Shown piece after piece: positions 7,706 through 17,410 of a stretch of DNA of 64,000 bases. The translations under genes were made by a program, and so were the position numbers. The stretch's first letter is position 1, and every line of letters begins with the position of its first letter. The notes under the pieces were generated by a model that saw nothing but the letters and a program-made list of their open reading frames with translations, did not search any database and was not told where the DNA came from. Source of the DNA: Cupriavidus sp. IDO (GTDB lineage Bacteria > Pseudomonadota > Gammaproteobacteria > Burkholderiales > Burkholderiaceae); assembly GCF_000812465.1 (NCBI RefSeq), contig NZ_JWMA01000005.1:36697-100696 (forward strand). The letters are read 5' to 3'.

Positions 7706-9463
7706 TCAGTGCGCCGGCCGGCGCCACGCCTGCGTGCGGCGCAGCCAGCCGGCCGAGGCCGCATGCAGCAGCAGCGCGGCCAGCACGGAAGTCAGCAGGA
7801 TCAGCGTGGACATGGCCGCAGCGGGCGCGGTATCGCCGGCGTCGTCCATGTTCAGCACGGAGATCGCGGCGAGCACGGTGTCCGGGCTGTACAGGAAGAT
7901 CACCGCCGACACCGTCGTCATCGACGACACGAACAGGTAGCGGAAGATGTCGAGGATGGCCGGCAGGCAGATCGGCACCGTGACCCGCCAGCACGTCACC
8001 AGCGGCGCCACGCCCAGCGACAGCGCGGCGGCTTCGAACTCGGTATCGAGCTGGCGCAGCGCGGCGGCGGCGGTCAGGTGGCCGGTCGTGTAGAAGTGCG
8101 CGACATTGCAGAGCACCAGCAGCGCCATGCTCCCGTACAGGAAGTGCAGCGGATTGCCGGGCGCGTTGAAGAAGAACACATAGCCCAGGCCCAGCACCAG
8201 CCCCGGCACCGCCATTGGCAGCAGGAAGCCGGCCCGCAGCACGCCGTGCAGCCAGGCCGGGCCGCGCGTGCGCTCGGTCAGCCAGGCACCGAGGAAGATC
8301 GCCACGGCGCCGGCGAGCGCGGTCAGCGCCGACAGCTTCAGGCTGTTGCGGTAGGCCAGCCAGCCGCCGCCATCCATATTGTCGAAATCGTAGTGGGCCA
8401 GCGTGAGCTGCAGGTTGTATGGCCACAGCTTCACCAGCGAGGCGCCCACCGCGGTGGCCAGCACCGTCAGCAGCGCGGCGCAGACCAGCATCACGATCAG
8501 CAGGCAGGCAATGTCACGGACGCGGTCCGGGCCAGGCACGTAGACCTGCGCGCGGCTGCCCATCTGCGCGCGCTGCCGGCGCTGCATCGCCATGTCCACG
8601 CCAAAGGTCAGCACGGCGGGCAGCAGCAACAGCATGCCGATCAGCGCGCCGCGGTCAAACTGCTGCTGGCCCACCACCGCCTTGTAGGCTTCGAGCGCCA
8701 GCACCGGGTAACCACCGCCCACTACCTTGGGCACCCCGAAGTCCGTGATGACCAGCGTCAGCACCAGGCACGCAGCGGCAAACAGCCCCTGGCGCGCGCC
8801 GGGCAGCGTGACAGTGTGGAAGGTGCGCCACGGGCTCGCGCCCATCGCGCGTGCCGCTTCATACAGCCGGGCGTCGGCCAGCGAGAGCGTCGCCACCAGC
8901 ACCATCAGCGCGTGCGGGAAGGTGTAGAACGCTTCGCCCAGCACAATGCCCCAGAAGCCATAGATCCCGCCCGCACCGAAGGCATGCTTGAAGATGCCCT
9001 GGTTGCCGAACAGGTAGACCAGCGCGATCGCCGGCAGCAACGACGGCGCGAACAGCGGCAGCAGCGCAATGCCGCGCCACAACGGCCGCGCAATCACGCG
9101 CGAGCGCTGCAGGGCATAGGCAAAGCCGAAGGCCAGCGGCACCACCAGCGCCACCACCGTCATCGATACCGCCAGGCTGCGGCCGATCAGGGGCAGGAAG
9201 TTCGGATTGGCGACCAGTGCCGCCATGCGCGCGCCCAGCGCCCAGTTGCCGGCGGCGTCGAACCAGGCCTGGCCGAACAGGGCGATCAGCGGCAGCACCA
9301 GCGCCACGGCCAGCCCGCCGAGCCACAGCCATTTCATGGCCGCGGGCGCGCCGTGCGCCAGGCGGCCGCTTGCGCTGCCATGGCCATGCGACAGCAGTGC
9401 CGGCGCGCCGGCCGGCTGGCCGATCGTTGCCACGTCAGCCACCTCGTGCACCGCGCGCGTCAT
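7706..9463 (-). CDS. Fused two-domain ABC permease (PhnU2-like)
   Basis: A 585-residue inner-membrane protein with two consecutive binding-protein-dependent transport domains (about residues 85-290 and 370-570), each with an EAA-loop-like segment (LYEAARAMGASPWRTF and FEAAALSLGVAPLVTC). Such head-to-tail fusions are typical of ferric iron and 2-aminoethylphosphonate importers. Its ATG overlaps the stop of the upstream ATPase by four bases (ATGA), so the two are translationally coupled. The first about 35 residues are Ala/Gly/His-rich and precede the first helix. Confidence 0.85.
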   Translation of the reverse strand: MTRAVHEVADVATIGQPAGAPALLSHGHGSASGRLAHGAPAAMKWLWLGGLAVALVLPLIALFGQAWFDAAGNWALGARMAALVANPNFLPLIGRSLAVSMTVVALVVPLAFGFAYALQRSRVIARPLWRGIALLPLFAPSLLPAIALVYLFGNQGIFKHAFGAGGIYGFWGIVLGEAFYTFPHALMVLVATLSLADARLYEAARAMGASPWRTFHTVTLPGARQGLFAAACLVLTLVITDFGVPKVVGGGYPVLALEAYKAVVGQQQFDRGALIGMLLLLPAVLTFGVDMAMQRRQRAQMGSRAQVYVPGPDRVRDIACLLIVMLVCAALLTVLATAVGASLVKLWPYNLQLTLAHYDFDNMDGGGWLAYRNSLKLSALTALAGAVAIFLGAWLTERTRGPAWLHGVLRAGFLLPMAVPGLVLGLGYVFFFNAPGNPLHFLYGSMALLVLCNVAHFYTTGHLTAAAALRQLDTEFEAAALSLGVAPLVTCWRVTVPICLPAILDIFRYLFVSSMTTVSAVIFLYSPDTVLAAISVLNMDDAGDTAPAAAMSTLILLTSVLAALLLHAASAGWLRRTQAWRRPAH

Positions 9464-10551
9464 GCGAACACCTGCAAGGCCGAGGCCGGCAACGAGATCC
9501 AGAACTTGTGGCTGCCGGCCTCGGGCAGCTGGTGGCGCGCTTCACGCGGCACATCGGCAAACAGGGTCAGGCCAGGCAGGCGGTCGGCTTCCAGCGCCAG
9601 CCGGTAGCGGCTGCCGAGGTAGGTCTGGTCAACCACGCGGGCCAGCAGGCGGTTCGGCTCGGACTCGCCCGCATGCAGGCGCACCGCCTCCGGGCGGCAG
9701 CACAGGCGGCTGGCTTCGGGTGCCAGCGGTGCATCCACGGTGAAATCCACCGCATTGCCGCCCTCGCCCACCATAAAGCGGTCTGTGCCGCTGCACCGGC
9801 CCGGCAGCCAGTTGGCCTGCCCGATAAAGCCGGCCACGAACGCCGAGGCGGGCTGCTCGTAGATCTGGCCCGGCGTGCCGGCCTGCACGATGCGCCCACC
9901 GTCCATCACCGCGACCTGGTCGGCCATGGTCATGGCCTCTTCCTGGTCGTGCGTGACCATGACGGTGGTGATGTTCAGGCGGCGCTGGAGCTGGCGCAGC
10001 TCCATCCGCAGGTGCTCGCGCACGCGGGCGTCCAGCGCGGACATCGGCTCGTCAAGCAGCAGCAGCGACGGTGCCGGCGCCAGCGCGCGGGCCAGCGCCA
10101 CGCGTTGCTGCTGGCCGCCGGACATCTGGCCCGGATACTTGCGTTCGCTCCCGGCCAGCCCGACCAGCTCAAGCATTTCCGCCACGCGGGCGTCGCGGTG
10201 GGCACGGCCCATGCCGCGGCCATGCAGCCCGTAGGCCACGTTCTCGGCTACGGTCAGGTTGGGGAACAGCGCGTAGGACTGGAACAGGATGCCGTAGTCG
10301 CGCGCCTGCGGCGGCAGGCCGGTCAGCTCGCGGCCGCCGGCATGGATGCGGCCGGCGTCTTCACGCTCCAGGCCGGCAATGATGCGCAGCAATGTGGTCT
10401 TGCCGCACCCCGAAGGCCCCAGCAGGCACAGCAGCTCACCCTGGCCAACGGACAGCGAGACCCCGTCCAGCGCCACGAAGCCGCCGAAGCGCTTGCTCAC
10501 CTGCTCCACTGCCAGGAACGCCCGGCCTTCCCCGGACTTGCCTGCCTGCAT
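9460..10551 (-). CDS. ABC importer ATPase (PhnT2-like)
   Basis: A 363-residue nucleotide-binding subunit that drives the importer encoded downstream. Walker A GPSGCGKTT is near residue 45, the Q-loop FQSYALFPNLT near 90, the signature MSGGQQQR near 143, Walker B LLLLDEPMSALD near 162 and the switch histidine in VMVTHDQEEAM near 197. The C-terminal 110 residues form a TOBE-like domain. It is the first gene of the three-gene operon, preceded by a 120-bp gap that should hold the promoter. It starts with a short Gly/Lys-rich lead before the conserved beta strand. Confidence 0.9.
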   Translation of the reverse strand: MQAGKSGEGRAFLAVEQVSKRFGGFVALDGVSLSVGQGELLCLLGPSGCGKTTLLRIIAGLEREDAGRIHAGGRELTGLPPQARDYGILFQSYALFPNLTVAENVAYGLHGRGMGRAHRDARVAEMLELVGLAGSERKYPGQMSGGQQQRVALARALAPAPSLLLLDEPMSALDARVREHLRMELRQLQRRLNITTVMVTHDQEEAMTMADQVAVMDGGRIVQAGTPGQIYEQPASAFVAGFIGQANWLPGRCSGTDRFMVGEGGNAVDFTVDAPLAPEASRLCCRPEAVRLHAGESEPNRLLARVVDQTYLGSRYRLALEADRLPGLTLFADVPREARHQLPEAGSHKFWISLPASALQVFA

Positions 10552-10671
10552 GACCGAATCTCCGCAAATCTATCGAAACGGCTGCAAGCTTAGGCAGGCT
10601 ATATGCCAGGGATGTGGCAATACGGCAAATTATTCCGATGGGGGCATCGGGGGATTTTGGGGATCGGGCGA

Positions 10672-13600
10672 TCAGGCGCTGGCTTCGAGGCCTCGCGGAG
10701 CCGGCAGCATGCTTTCGAAGCCGCTGCCCAGCACCTGGCGCAGCGCCCCGGGCCCCACCGGCTGGCAGAACAGGAAGCCCTGCACGCCGTCGCAGCCCTG
10801 CGCGCGCAGGAATTCGAACTGGGCCATGGTCTCCACGCCTTCGGCGACGACCGTCAGCTGCAGCTGGTGGCCCAGCGCAATGATCGCCGCCGCCACGGCC
10901 TGGTCATGACCCTCGGTAGCCACGTCGTCGACAAAGGACTTGTCGATCTTCAGCTTGTTGATGGGCAGCCGGGTCAGGTAGTTCAGGCCGGAATACCCGG
11001 TGCCGAAATCGTCGATGGACAGGCGCACGCCCAGGTCGCGGATGCGGCGGAAGGTCTCGATGGTGGTCTCGCCGCCGTCGACCAGGATGCCTTCGGTCAC
11101 TTCGATGGTGAGGCTTGCCGGCGGCAGCCCGGCCTCCTGCAGGCAGCGAGCCACGGTATCCGGGAATTCGGCGTGCCGCAGCTGCAGCGGCGAGATATTG
11201 ACCGCCACCTCGATCTCCCGGCCGAGTGCGTCGCGCAGGGACTGGATCTCGCGGCAGGCGGTAGCGAGCGCCCATTCGCCGAGCGGCCCGATCAGCCCGC
11301 ATTGTTCGGCGATGGGGATGAACTCGGACGGCAGCATCGGGCCGCGCTCGGGCGTTTCCCATGTGATCAGGGCTTCAACGCCCACGATGGCGAGCGTGGC
11401 CGCATCGACGATCGGCTGGTAGCGCAGGCGGAACTCCCCTTCGGCCAGCGCCCGCCGCAGCAGGCCTTCGATGGTAAAGCGTGCGAGCGAAGCCTCCGCC
11501 ATCTCGCTGGAAAAGCGGCGCAGCTGCGCGCGCCCGCCCTGCTTGGCCGCATACACCGCGGCATCCGCCGACTTGAGCAGGTCGGTCAGCGTTTCGCCAT
11601 CCGCCGGGAACACGGCCATGCCCAGCGACGGCGTCACGCGCAGGCGCTGGCCGCCGATCTGGAGTTCCTCCGACACCCGCGCCAGGATCTTGGCCGCGGC
11701 CAGCTCGGCCTCGCTGTCGTGGCGCAGCTCGCCGAGCACCACCGCGAACTCGTCGCCGCCCATGCGCGCGACCACATCGCCCGGGCGGACCGCGGCCTTC
11801 AGGCGGTCGGCGATAGTGCGCAGCACATCGTCGCCGACCGGGTGGCCGAGCGATTCGTTGATGTGCTTGAAGTGATCCAGGTCGAGCAGCAGCAGCGCCA
11901 CCCGCTCGCCATGCCGGCGCGCGTGCAGCAGCAGCGCTTCGGAGCGTTCGGTGAGTTCCGCGCGGTTGGGCAGCCCGGTCAGCGGATCGTGCAGCGCCAG
12001 GTGGCGGATGTACTCGTCCACGCGGCGGCGCTCGGTCAGGTCGTAGGCGATGGCCTGGAAGCCGCCGCCGGCGGGCCGGGCATGGTCCGCATCCGGCACC
12101 GCGCTCAGCGCCAGCTGCACCGGCATGCGCGATCCGCCCTTGCGCAGCCAGGTCCATTCGCGTTCATCGGTCAGGCCAAGCTTCGCCTTGGCGACCAGCG
12201 CCGGCAGCCCCGGCAGGACCGGCTCATCCAGTTCGCGGGTCAGGGCCTGCGCGTGCGCCGCCAGTTCGTCGGGCACATGCAGGCTCTCATAGGCCCTGCC
12301 AAGCAGTTCGGCTTCGGTGTACCAGAGCATGGTCCGGCCGGCGCGGTTGATGCCGGTGATGCGGCCATCCGCGTCGAAGGTGATGACGCAGAAGGCTGCA
12401 TGATCGAGCAGGCTGGCATAGCGCATCGCCTGCACCGACGCCTCGTGGCCGGCACGCCGTTCGTCGCTGAGATCAGTGATGGCCCACATCCAGCGCGGTT
12501 CGGTGGCGGTGTCCGCCGGTGCCAGCCGGGCCACGCCGGCACGCAGCGCAAAGCGGGTGCCATCGGCGCGCACGCCTTCCAGCTCGCGCCGCGCCGGGCC
12601 TGCGCCCGGAGCTGCCGGCGTGCCGGTGGCTGCCGCAATGCCGGAAGCGCCGGGCACCCGTTCCACCAGGGGCCGGCCTGCCAGTTCGGCCGCAGTGGTG
12701 CCAAACAGCTGGGCCGCGCGCTCGCTGGCGTTCAGCACTGTGCCGGCAGCGTCGGTCACCACGAAGCCATCGCCCGCCTGCGCCATGCACGCGCGCAACA
12801 GCGCGCTGTCGTCCTGCTGCGAACGGGTCGCCAGGCTCGCGCGGGCCATGGCGTTGCGGCCCTGGCGCGCCAGCGTGAACGTGAGCCACGCCATCAGGAG
12901 CGTAGCGAGCGTGCCCGCGACCAGCAGCAGGCCGCCGTACCGCACGCCATAGGCAGATTCGAATGCGGGCCGCGTGGCCGCCTGCAAGGACCAGGTCTTG
13001 CCGCCGTAGCGGATCTGGCGCTCCGCCACCAGCCAGGGCTGGCCTCCGTCATTGCGGCGCTCGCCGTCGGTGCCCTCGCCCGACAGCAGCGTGCCGCCGG
13101 CGGCCGTGTCGCCTTCAAACAGCGTCAGCACCAGGTCGCCCGCGGATGGCGCGGTCACGCCGCGCATCAGGTCGCCCAGGCGCAGCGATGCGTAGACATA
13201 GCCTACCACCGCTTCGCGGCGCTGCGGCACGGTGTTGGCGGCCACGCCGCCGCCGTACACCGGCAGGTAAAGCAGCGCGCCGCGCTGCCGGGTCTGTGCT
13301 TCGGACTCGCGCACCAGCTCCAGGCCGCTGGTGAGGCGCGGCTCGCCGCTGTCGCGTGCCGCTTCCAGCGCGGCGCGGCGAACCGGCTCGGACAGCATGT
13401 CGAAGCCCGCGGCCCGCACATTGCGCCCGGCCAGCGGCTCGATGTAGAAGACCGGCACGTAGGTGTCGCGCGTGCCGGCAGGATGCACTTCGAATTCGTG
13501 CAGGCCGTCGCGGCGCGCCGAGGCCACCAGTGGCCCGAGGCCCTGAGGGCTGACAATGGGCGCGTAGCCGATCGATTGCGTGCCCGCCGGCAACTCGTCG

Positions 13601-13872
13601 AGCTGGGCCGTGTAGAGATAGTTGCGCCACTGGGTGCGCGTGGTAGCCGGGTTGGCAGCGATCAGCCCCGCCACGCCGCGCAGCAGGCTTTCGTTGTCGT
13701 GCATGCGTTCGCGCAAGGCGCCGGCCGCTTCGGCCAGCAGCGCGTCAAAGCGCTGCTGGGCAGCCTGCCGCTCCAGCCCGTCGGCCAACTGCCAGGCGCC
13801 CGCCGTCAGCAGCGCGCCGCCGGCGGCAACCAGCAGCGAAAGCAACGCGGGCGATAGCGAAGGCAGTCTCAT
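10672..13872 (-). CDS. CHASE-PAS-GGDEF-EAL membrane protein (c-di-GMP turnover)
   Basis: A 1066-residue sensor. The start at 13872 puts a transmembrane helix at residues 8-28, followed by a periplasmic CHASE domain (about 70-270), a second helix (about 310-330), two PAS-like segments (about 360-610), GGDEF (motif intact near residue 703, with an RxxD inhibitory site five residues before it) and EAL (EALITWE near 832, DDFGTGYSGLNYL further on). Intact motifs suggest both cyclase and phosphodiesterase potential; the net output is unknown. It diverges from another c-di-GMP gene across the 14.1-14.8 kb repeat. A longer in-frame start upstream adds a non-membrane Pro-rich lead and is unlikely. Confidence 0.9.
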   Translation of the reverse strand: MRLPSLSPALLSLLVAAGGALLTAGAWQLADGLERQAAQQRFDALLAEAAGALRERMHDNESLLRGVAGLIAANPATTRTQWRNYLYTAQLDELPAGTQSIGYAPIVSPQGLGPLVASARRDGLHEFEVHPAGTRDTYVPVFYIEPLAGRNVRAAGFDMLSEPVRRAALEAARDSGEPRLTSGLELVRESEAQTRQRGALLYLPVYGGGVAANTVPQRREAVVGYVYASLRLGDLMRGVTAPSAGDLVLTLFEGDTAAGGTLLSGEGTDGERRNDGGQPWLVAERQIRYGGKTWSLQAATRPAFESAYGVRYGGLLLVAGTLATLLMAWLTFTLARQGRNAMARASLATRSQQDDSALLRACMAQAGDGFVVTDAAGTVLNASERAAQLFGTTAAELAGRPLVERVPGASGIAAATGTPAAPGAGPARRELEGVRADGTRFALRAGVARLAPADTATEPRWMWAITDLSDERRAGHEASVQAMRYASLLDHAAFCVITFDADGRITGINRAGRTMLWYTEAELLGRAYESLHVPDELAAHAQALTRELDEPVLPGLPALVAKAKLGLTDEREWTWLRKGGSRMPVQLALSAVPDADHARPAGGGFQAIAYDLTERRRVDEYIRHLALHDPLTGLPNRAELTERSEALLLHARRHGERVALLLLDLDHFKHINESLGHPVGDDVLRTIADRLKAAVRPGDVVARMGGDEFAVVLGELRHDSEAELAAAKILARVSEELQIGGQRLRVTPSLGMAVFPADGETLTDLLKSADAAVYAAKQGGRAQLRRFSSEMAEASLARFTIEGLLRRALAEGEFRLRYQPIVDAATLAIVGVEALITWETPERGPMLPSEFIPIAEQCGLIGPLGEWALATACREIQSLRDALGREIEVAVNISPLQLRHAEFPDTVARCLQEAGLPPASLTIEVTEGILVDGGETTIETFRRIRDLGVRLSIDDFGTGYSGLNYLTRLPINKLKIDKSFVDDVATEGHDQAVAAAIIALGHQLQLTVVAEGVETMAQFEFLRAQGCDGVQGFLFCQPVGPGALRQVLGSGFESMLPAPRGLEASA

Positions 13873-14124
13873 GGTGAACGGTCTGGGGTATGGCGGCGCT
13901 TCTTCCGGCAAGTGAAGGATTCCGGGGCTGCGGCTGCCCACCGGCCATCGACTGGCGGGCAAACCACCGGCAAGCACACCATCGCAGCAACGGGCGCACT
14001 ATACCGTGGCATGCGGCCCCCCGGACAGCCCCACCAGCCGCCTTACCGTCCGCCGGCGCACATTGGCCGCACCCTCCGCTGCATTCTGCACCGGAGCCAC
14101 CGCCTCCCAGAACCCCCTTCACCA

Positions 14125-14778
14125 CAAAAAAGGTTCTTCGCCGGATTGCGGGGTTTGGTTCTTTTGGTTCTTGGATGCGTGGCTGTTTCGCCGGCGTAGC
14201 CGGCGACTCCCTTTTTGACTGCGCCAAAAAGGAAGCAAAAAGCGCCTTCTGTCCTCGGCGGACGGCCAGTCTTATCGTAGTGTGCGCGTGTTTTTGTACG
14301 GGTATTTGCTTCAGGGCATAGCTGGACTGCCTGCCGCGCAGATCGCCAGGGGCAACGCCGGGAACGGCGCTGTCCTCCCGACCTCGTGAGAGCGGAGTGG
14401 CTCCGTGATCGAGCGGCGTGCCTGCGGCAAGAGTCACAGCGCGGCAACCGTGGTGCGCGATTCGGCTGCGATGCCGCCGGGCCTCAAGCTGCGCGCCACT
14501 CCGCTCTCACGAGGTCGGGAGGACGGCCTGTTCAAGCAACGCGCCGCCTCGTTACCACGCGGCAGGCATCGTAGCTATGCCCTGAAGCCCATACCCGTAC
14601 AAAAACGCAGGCAGACTACGATAAGACTCCCGCCCGGCGGGCAAAAAAAGCGTTCTTTGGTTACTTTCTGTCGCTCGGACAGAAAGTGACTCGCCCTTCA
14701 GGGCGAAACCTGGGCCGTCGACCTTCGACAGCGTCAAACCGCAGCCACCACCGTCAGGCACATCAGCAACCCAGCCCC
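14125..14778. repeat. Large hairpin-rich dispersed repeat, copy 2 (complete form)
   Basis: About 650 bp built as a nested inverted repeat. The central arms (14372-14400 and 14496-14524) are perfect over 29 bp. Flanking arms pair further out: CTTATCGTAGT on the left with ACTACGATAAG on the right, and TTTTTGTACGGGTAT on the left with ATACCCGTACAAAAA on the right. Near the ends are local hairpins: GCCGGC-GTA-GCCGGC (about 14191-14205), CCTTTTTG/CAAAAAGG (14210-14232) and ACTTTCTGTC/GACAGAAAGT (14663-14687). Homologous to 1280-1865. It occupies the 1150-bp gap between two divergent c-di-GMP genes. Confidence 0.88.
14372..14524. repeat. Central 29-bp perfect inverted repeat of repeat copy 2
   Basis: Arms 14372-14400 and 14496-14524 are exact reverse complements; the spacer is 95 bp. 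The same arms occur in copy 1 at 1463-1491 and 1588-1616. Confidence 0.95.
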
Positions 14779-15022
14779 ACAAATCGGCGAAGAACCAAAC
14801 AAAAAGCGCCCCCTGATGGCGAAGGACAGGTCGCACCATGGTCAGCTTCAGGCCCTGCATGCGGCCATGTCAACCCGGTTTGCCCGGCTGCCACCACATC
14901 TCCCACTGTGGTAGGGTTGCGCTGCAAGCGCCCGCTGCTTTGCGCTCCCCCGAGCGGTGGACGCCCGGGACCGGCCGCGCCCCGGCCTGCGGCGGCCCGC
15001 CTCCAGCCCCTCTGCACCACGC

Positions 15023-17011
15023 ATGCCTGTCTTCTCGCTTACGCTGAAAGCGCGAATCGCGCTCATCACCACGGTGCTCGCCGCCGTGTTCGGCACCGGC
15101 ATCGTGCTGGCTGCCCTCCACGGTGCCCATCGCGACCTGCACGACACGCTGCAGGAGCAGCAGGATTCGATCGTCAAGCTTTTTGCCGACCAGATCGACA
15201 CCGCGATGGAGGACCGGATCATGCTGCTGACGCACCAGGCGGAGCAGCTCGGCGGCCTGCTCGCCCAGTCCGGCGGCGCCAATGCCGAAGCGGTGCGCGC
15301 ACAGGCGCTGGCCGCGCTCAAGCGCGCGGTGCCGGTGCCGGCCACGTTCAACGCCGTGATGCTCGCCGATGCGCAGGGCACCACTGTCAACGGCGGCGGC
15401 GTGACCTCGGAGGTCGCCGATCGCGGCTATTTCCGCGAAGCAGCCCGCACGCTGGCGCCGGTCGTGACTGCGCCCATCCGCTCACGCACAACCGGCGGCA
15501 CCGGGGTGATGGTAGCGGTGCCGGTGCTGTCGCCGCAGAAGGCCTTCGTCGGTCTGGTGGCCGGATGGCTGGACCTCTCGAGTTCGAACTTCCTGGTGGA
15601 GTTGCTGCACAACCGGCTGGGCACCACCGGCTTCTACTGCCTGGTGTCGGCCGGCCGCGAACCGGTCTACGTGCAGCACCCCGATCACGCCCAGGCCCGC
15701 CAGCCGGCGCACGCCGTGGGCGACACCTGCGGCATGGACGACCGCGACGGCGCGTTCGAATTCCTGATGCCCGAGCGGCCGGTGATCTCGCGCCGCCTGA
15801 TGTCGACCACCGGCTGGGAACTGGTGGCCGTGATGCCGGCGCGCGAAGCCTACGCGCCGCTGCACCAGATGCAGCAGCGCTTCCTGATGTGGGCGCTGCT
15901 GGCGCTGGCGATCGTGGCCGCGCTGATCTGGCTGGCCGTGCGCAGGCTGCTGGCCCCGCTCACGCGACTGCACGAGGTGGTGCAGGACAGCACCGCCGAC
16001 CTTTCCGCCTTCGAGCGCCTGCCGGCACGGCATCATGCCGATGAGATCGGCGACCTCTCGCGCGCCTTCGTCAAGCTCATGCGCGACGTGCGCGAACGCC
16101 GACAGCAGCTGGACCGCAGCGAGCGGCGCCTGCGCACGGTCACCGACACGCTGCCGTCGTTGCTGGCGTTTATCGATACGCAGGAGCGCTACGTCTTCAA
16201 CAATCTCGCCTACGAGCACACCTTTGGCATGACGGTGTCGGAACTGCGCGGCAAGACCGTGCGCGAGGTGCTGGGCGAAGCGCGCTACGCGAAGGCGCGC
16301 CCCTACCTGCAGCGCGCGCTTGCCGGGGCAGTGGTGACCTTTGAAACCGAGGACCCGGATCCCGAATACCACTGCATGGAGACCAGCTACCGGCCGGAAT
16401 GGAGCGCCGACGGCAGCGAGGTGGTGGGCGTGCATATCCACGTGCAGGACGTCACCCAGCGCAAGCTGGAGACCATGCGGCTGTCGCGCATCTCGCGCAC
16501 CGACCACCTGACGCAGCTGATGAACCGCAGCGCCTTCGAAAGCCAGCTGCAGGCGGCCATGACGCGCTTCCGCGAGAACGGCGGCCTGATGGCCCTGCTC
16601 TATCTCGACATGGACCGCTTCAAGGCGGTCAACGATATCCACGGCCACGCCGCCGGCGACCTGCTGCTGCAGGCCTTCGCCCGGCGCGTGCGCCGCTGCG
16701 TGCGCGAGCACGACACGGTGGCCCGGCTGGGCGGCGACGAATTCGCCGTGATCCTGGAAGATATCGCCAGCGCCGACACCGCGCGGCACGTGGCGCAGGC
16801 GATCCTGGAATCAGTCGGCCGGCGCTTTCATTTCGAGGGCGTGTATGCCGACGTGGACGTCAGCATCGGCATTGCGCTGTACCGCGGCGGCCCGGCGCAG
16901 GACCGCGAGCTGATCAGGCTGGCCGACGTGCTGCTGTACCGCGCCAAGGGCGCGGGGCGCGGGCGATATGAGATCGGCCCGGCCGAGCTGGCCGGGGAAG
17001 TCAGCGCGTAG
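15023..17011 (+). CDS. dCACHE-HAMP-PAS-GGDEF diguanylate cyclase
   Basis: A 662-residue membrane sensor that should make c-di-GMP. Residues 7-30 are the first transmembrane helix, residues 35-285 a periplasmic double-CACHE sensor, and 290-312 the second helix. A HAMP-like linker and a PAS domain (about 370-490) follow. The GGDEF domain has its intact motif at residue 570 and an RxxD inhibitory site (REHD) before it. The start at 15023 is chosen because it begins the first helix directly; longer frames add Pro-rich non-coding-like sequence. It diverges from the CHASE-GGDEF-EAL gene across the repeat. Confidence 0.9.
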   Translation: MPVFSLTLKARIALITTVLAAVFGTGIVLAALHGAHRDLHDTLQEQQDSIVKLFADQIDTAMEDRIMLLTHQAEQLGGLLAQSGGANAEAVRAQALAALKRAVPVPATFNAVMLADAQGTTVNGGGVTSEVADRGYFREAARTLAPVVTAPIRSRTTGGTGVMVAVPVLSPQKAFVGLVAGWLDLSSSNFLVELLHNRLGTTGFYCLVSAGREPVYVQHPDHAQARQPAHAVGDTCGMDDRDGAFEFLMPERPVISRRLMSTTGWELVAVMPAREAYAPLHQMQQRFLMWALLALAIVAALIWLAVRRLLAPLTRLHEVVQDSTADLSAFERLPARHHADEIGDLSRAFVKLMRDVRERRQQLDRSERRLRTVTDTLPSLLAFIDTQERYVFNNLAYEHTFGMTVSELRGKTVREVLGEARYAKARPYLQRALAGAVVTFETEDPDPEYHCMETSYRPEWSADGSEVVGVHIHVQDVTQRKLETMRLSRISRTDHLTQLMNRSAFESQLQAAMTRFRENGGLMALLYLDMDRFKAVNDIHGHAAGDLLLQAFARRVRRCVREHDTVARLGGDEFAVILEDIASADTARHVAQAILESVGRRFHFEGVYADVDVSIGIALYRGGPAQDRELIRLADVLLYRAKGAGRGRYEIGPAELAGEVSA

Positions 17012-17029
17012 CTGAGGGATGAGCAGACC

Positions 17030-17410
17030 CTAGTGCACGGTGCCGCCAGGCTTGGGCGACGAATCGCCACCCTCGGCCTCGCCGCCCGGCTCGAACGGCA
17101 CGTGGCGGCCGTCGCTGGACTGGTAGCCGAGCTGCGCGTCGGCGCCCAGCATCTTCTCCCACGCAATCATGGCCTCGGCCACGGCGTTGGGCTCGCCCTT
17201 GAACACCACCACGTCGTTGCCGCAGCTGGGGCACTGGCCGCCAAACACGGCATCGATGCCGCGCAGCCCGGGAACGTCGAGGGCGTCGAATTCGCTGAAT
17301 GTGGTCTTGCAATGGCCGCAGACCAGTTGCGCGGGGCGCAGGGCCTCGATCTTCGCGCGTGCCTGTTCCGCGCGCTGTTGCGGCGTACCGCGCCGTTTTG
17401 CCTCGCCCAT
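17030..17410 (-). CDS. Zinc-ribbon-containing small protein
   Basis: A 126-residue soluble protein. CGHC (about residues 32-35) and CPSC (about 61-64) form a likely zinc ribbon. The start is the conserved-looking MGEAKRRG; AAGGA precedes it at 17415-17419. The C-terminal 25 residues are Gly/Glu-rich and disordered. Related short proteins are annotated as hypothetical in this group of bacteria, and no function can be given. It converges on the diguanylate cyclase (19 bp between stops). Confidence 0.7.
   Translation of the reverse strand: MGEAKRRGTPQQRAEQARAKIEALRPAQLVCGHCKTTFSEFDALDVPGLRGIDAVFGGQCPSCGNDVVVFKGEPNAVAEAMIAWEKMLGADAQLGYQSSDGRHVPFEPGGEAEGGDSSPKPGGTVH

Noticed and set aside
7694..9607. 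637-codon plus-strand open frame
   Set aside because: It is antisense to the clear fused permease; its His/Gln/Arg-rich translation is typical of the complementary frame of a GC-rich gene.
10603..13857. 1084-codon plus-strand open frame
   Set aside because: Antisense to the CHASE-GGDEF-EAL gene, with no domain and a composition like other antisense shadows.
13873..14437. Open frames inside the repeat element
   Set aside because: They follow the repeat on both copies without conserved frame or starts.
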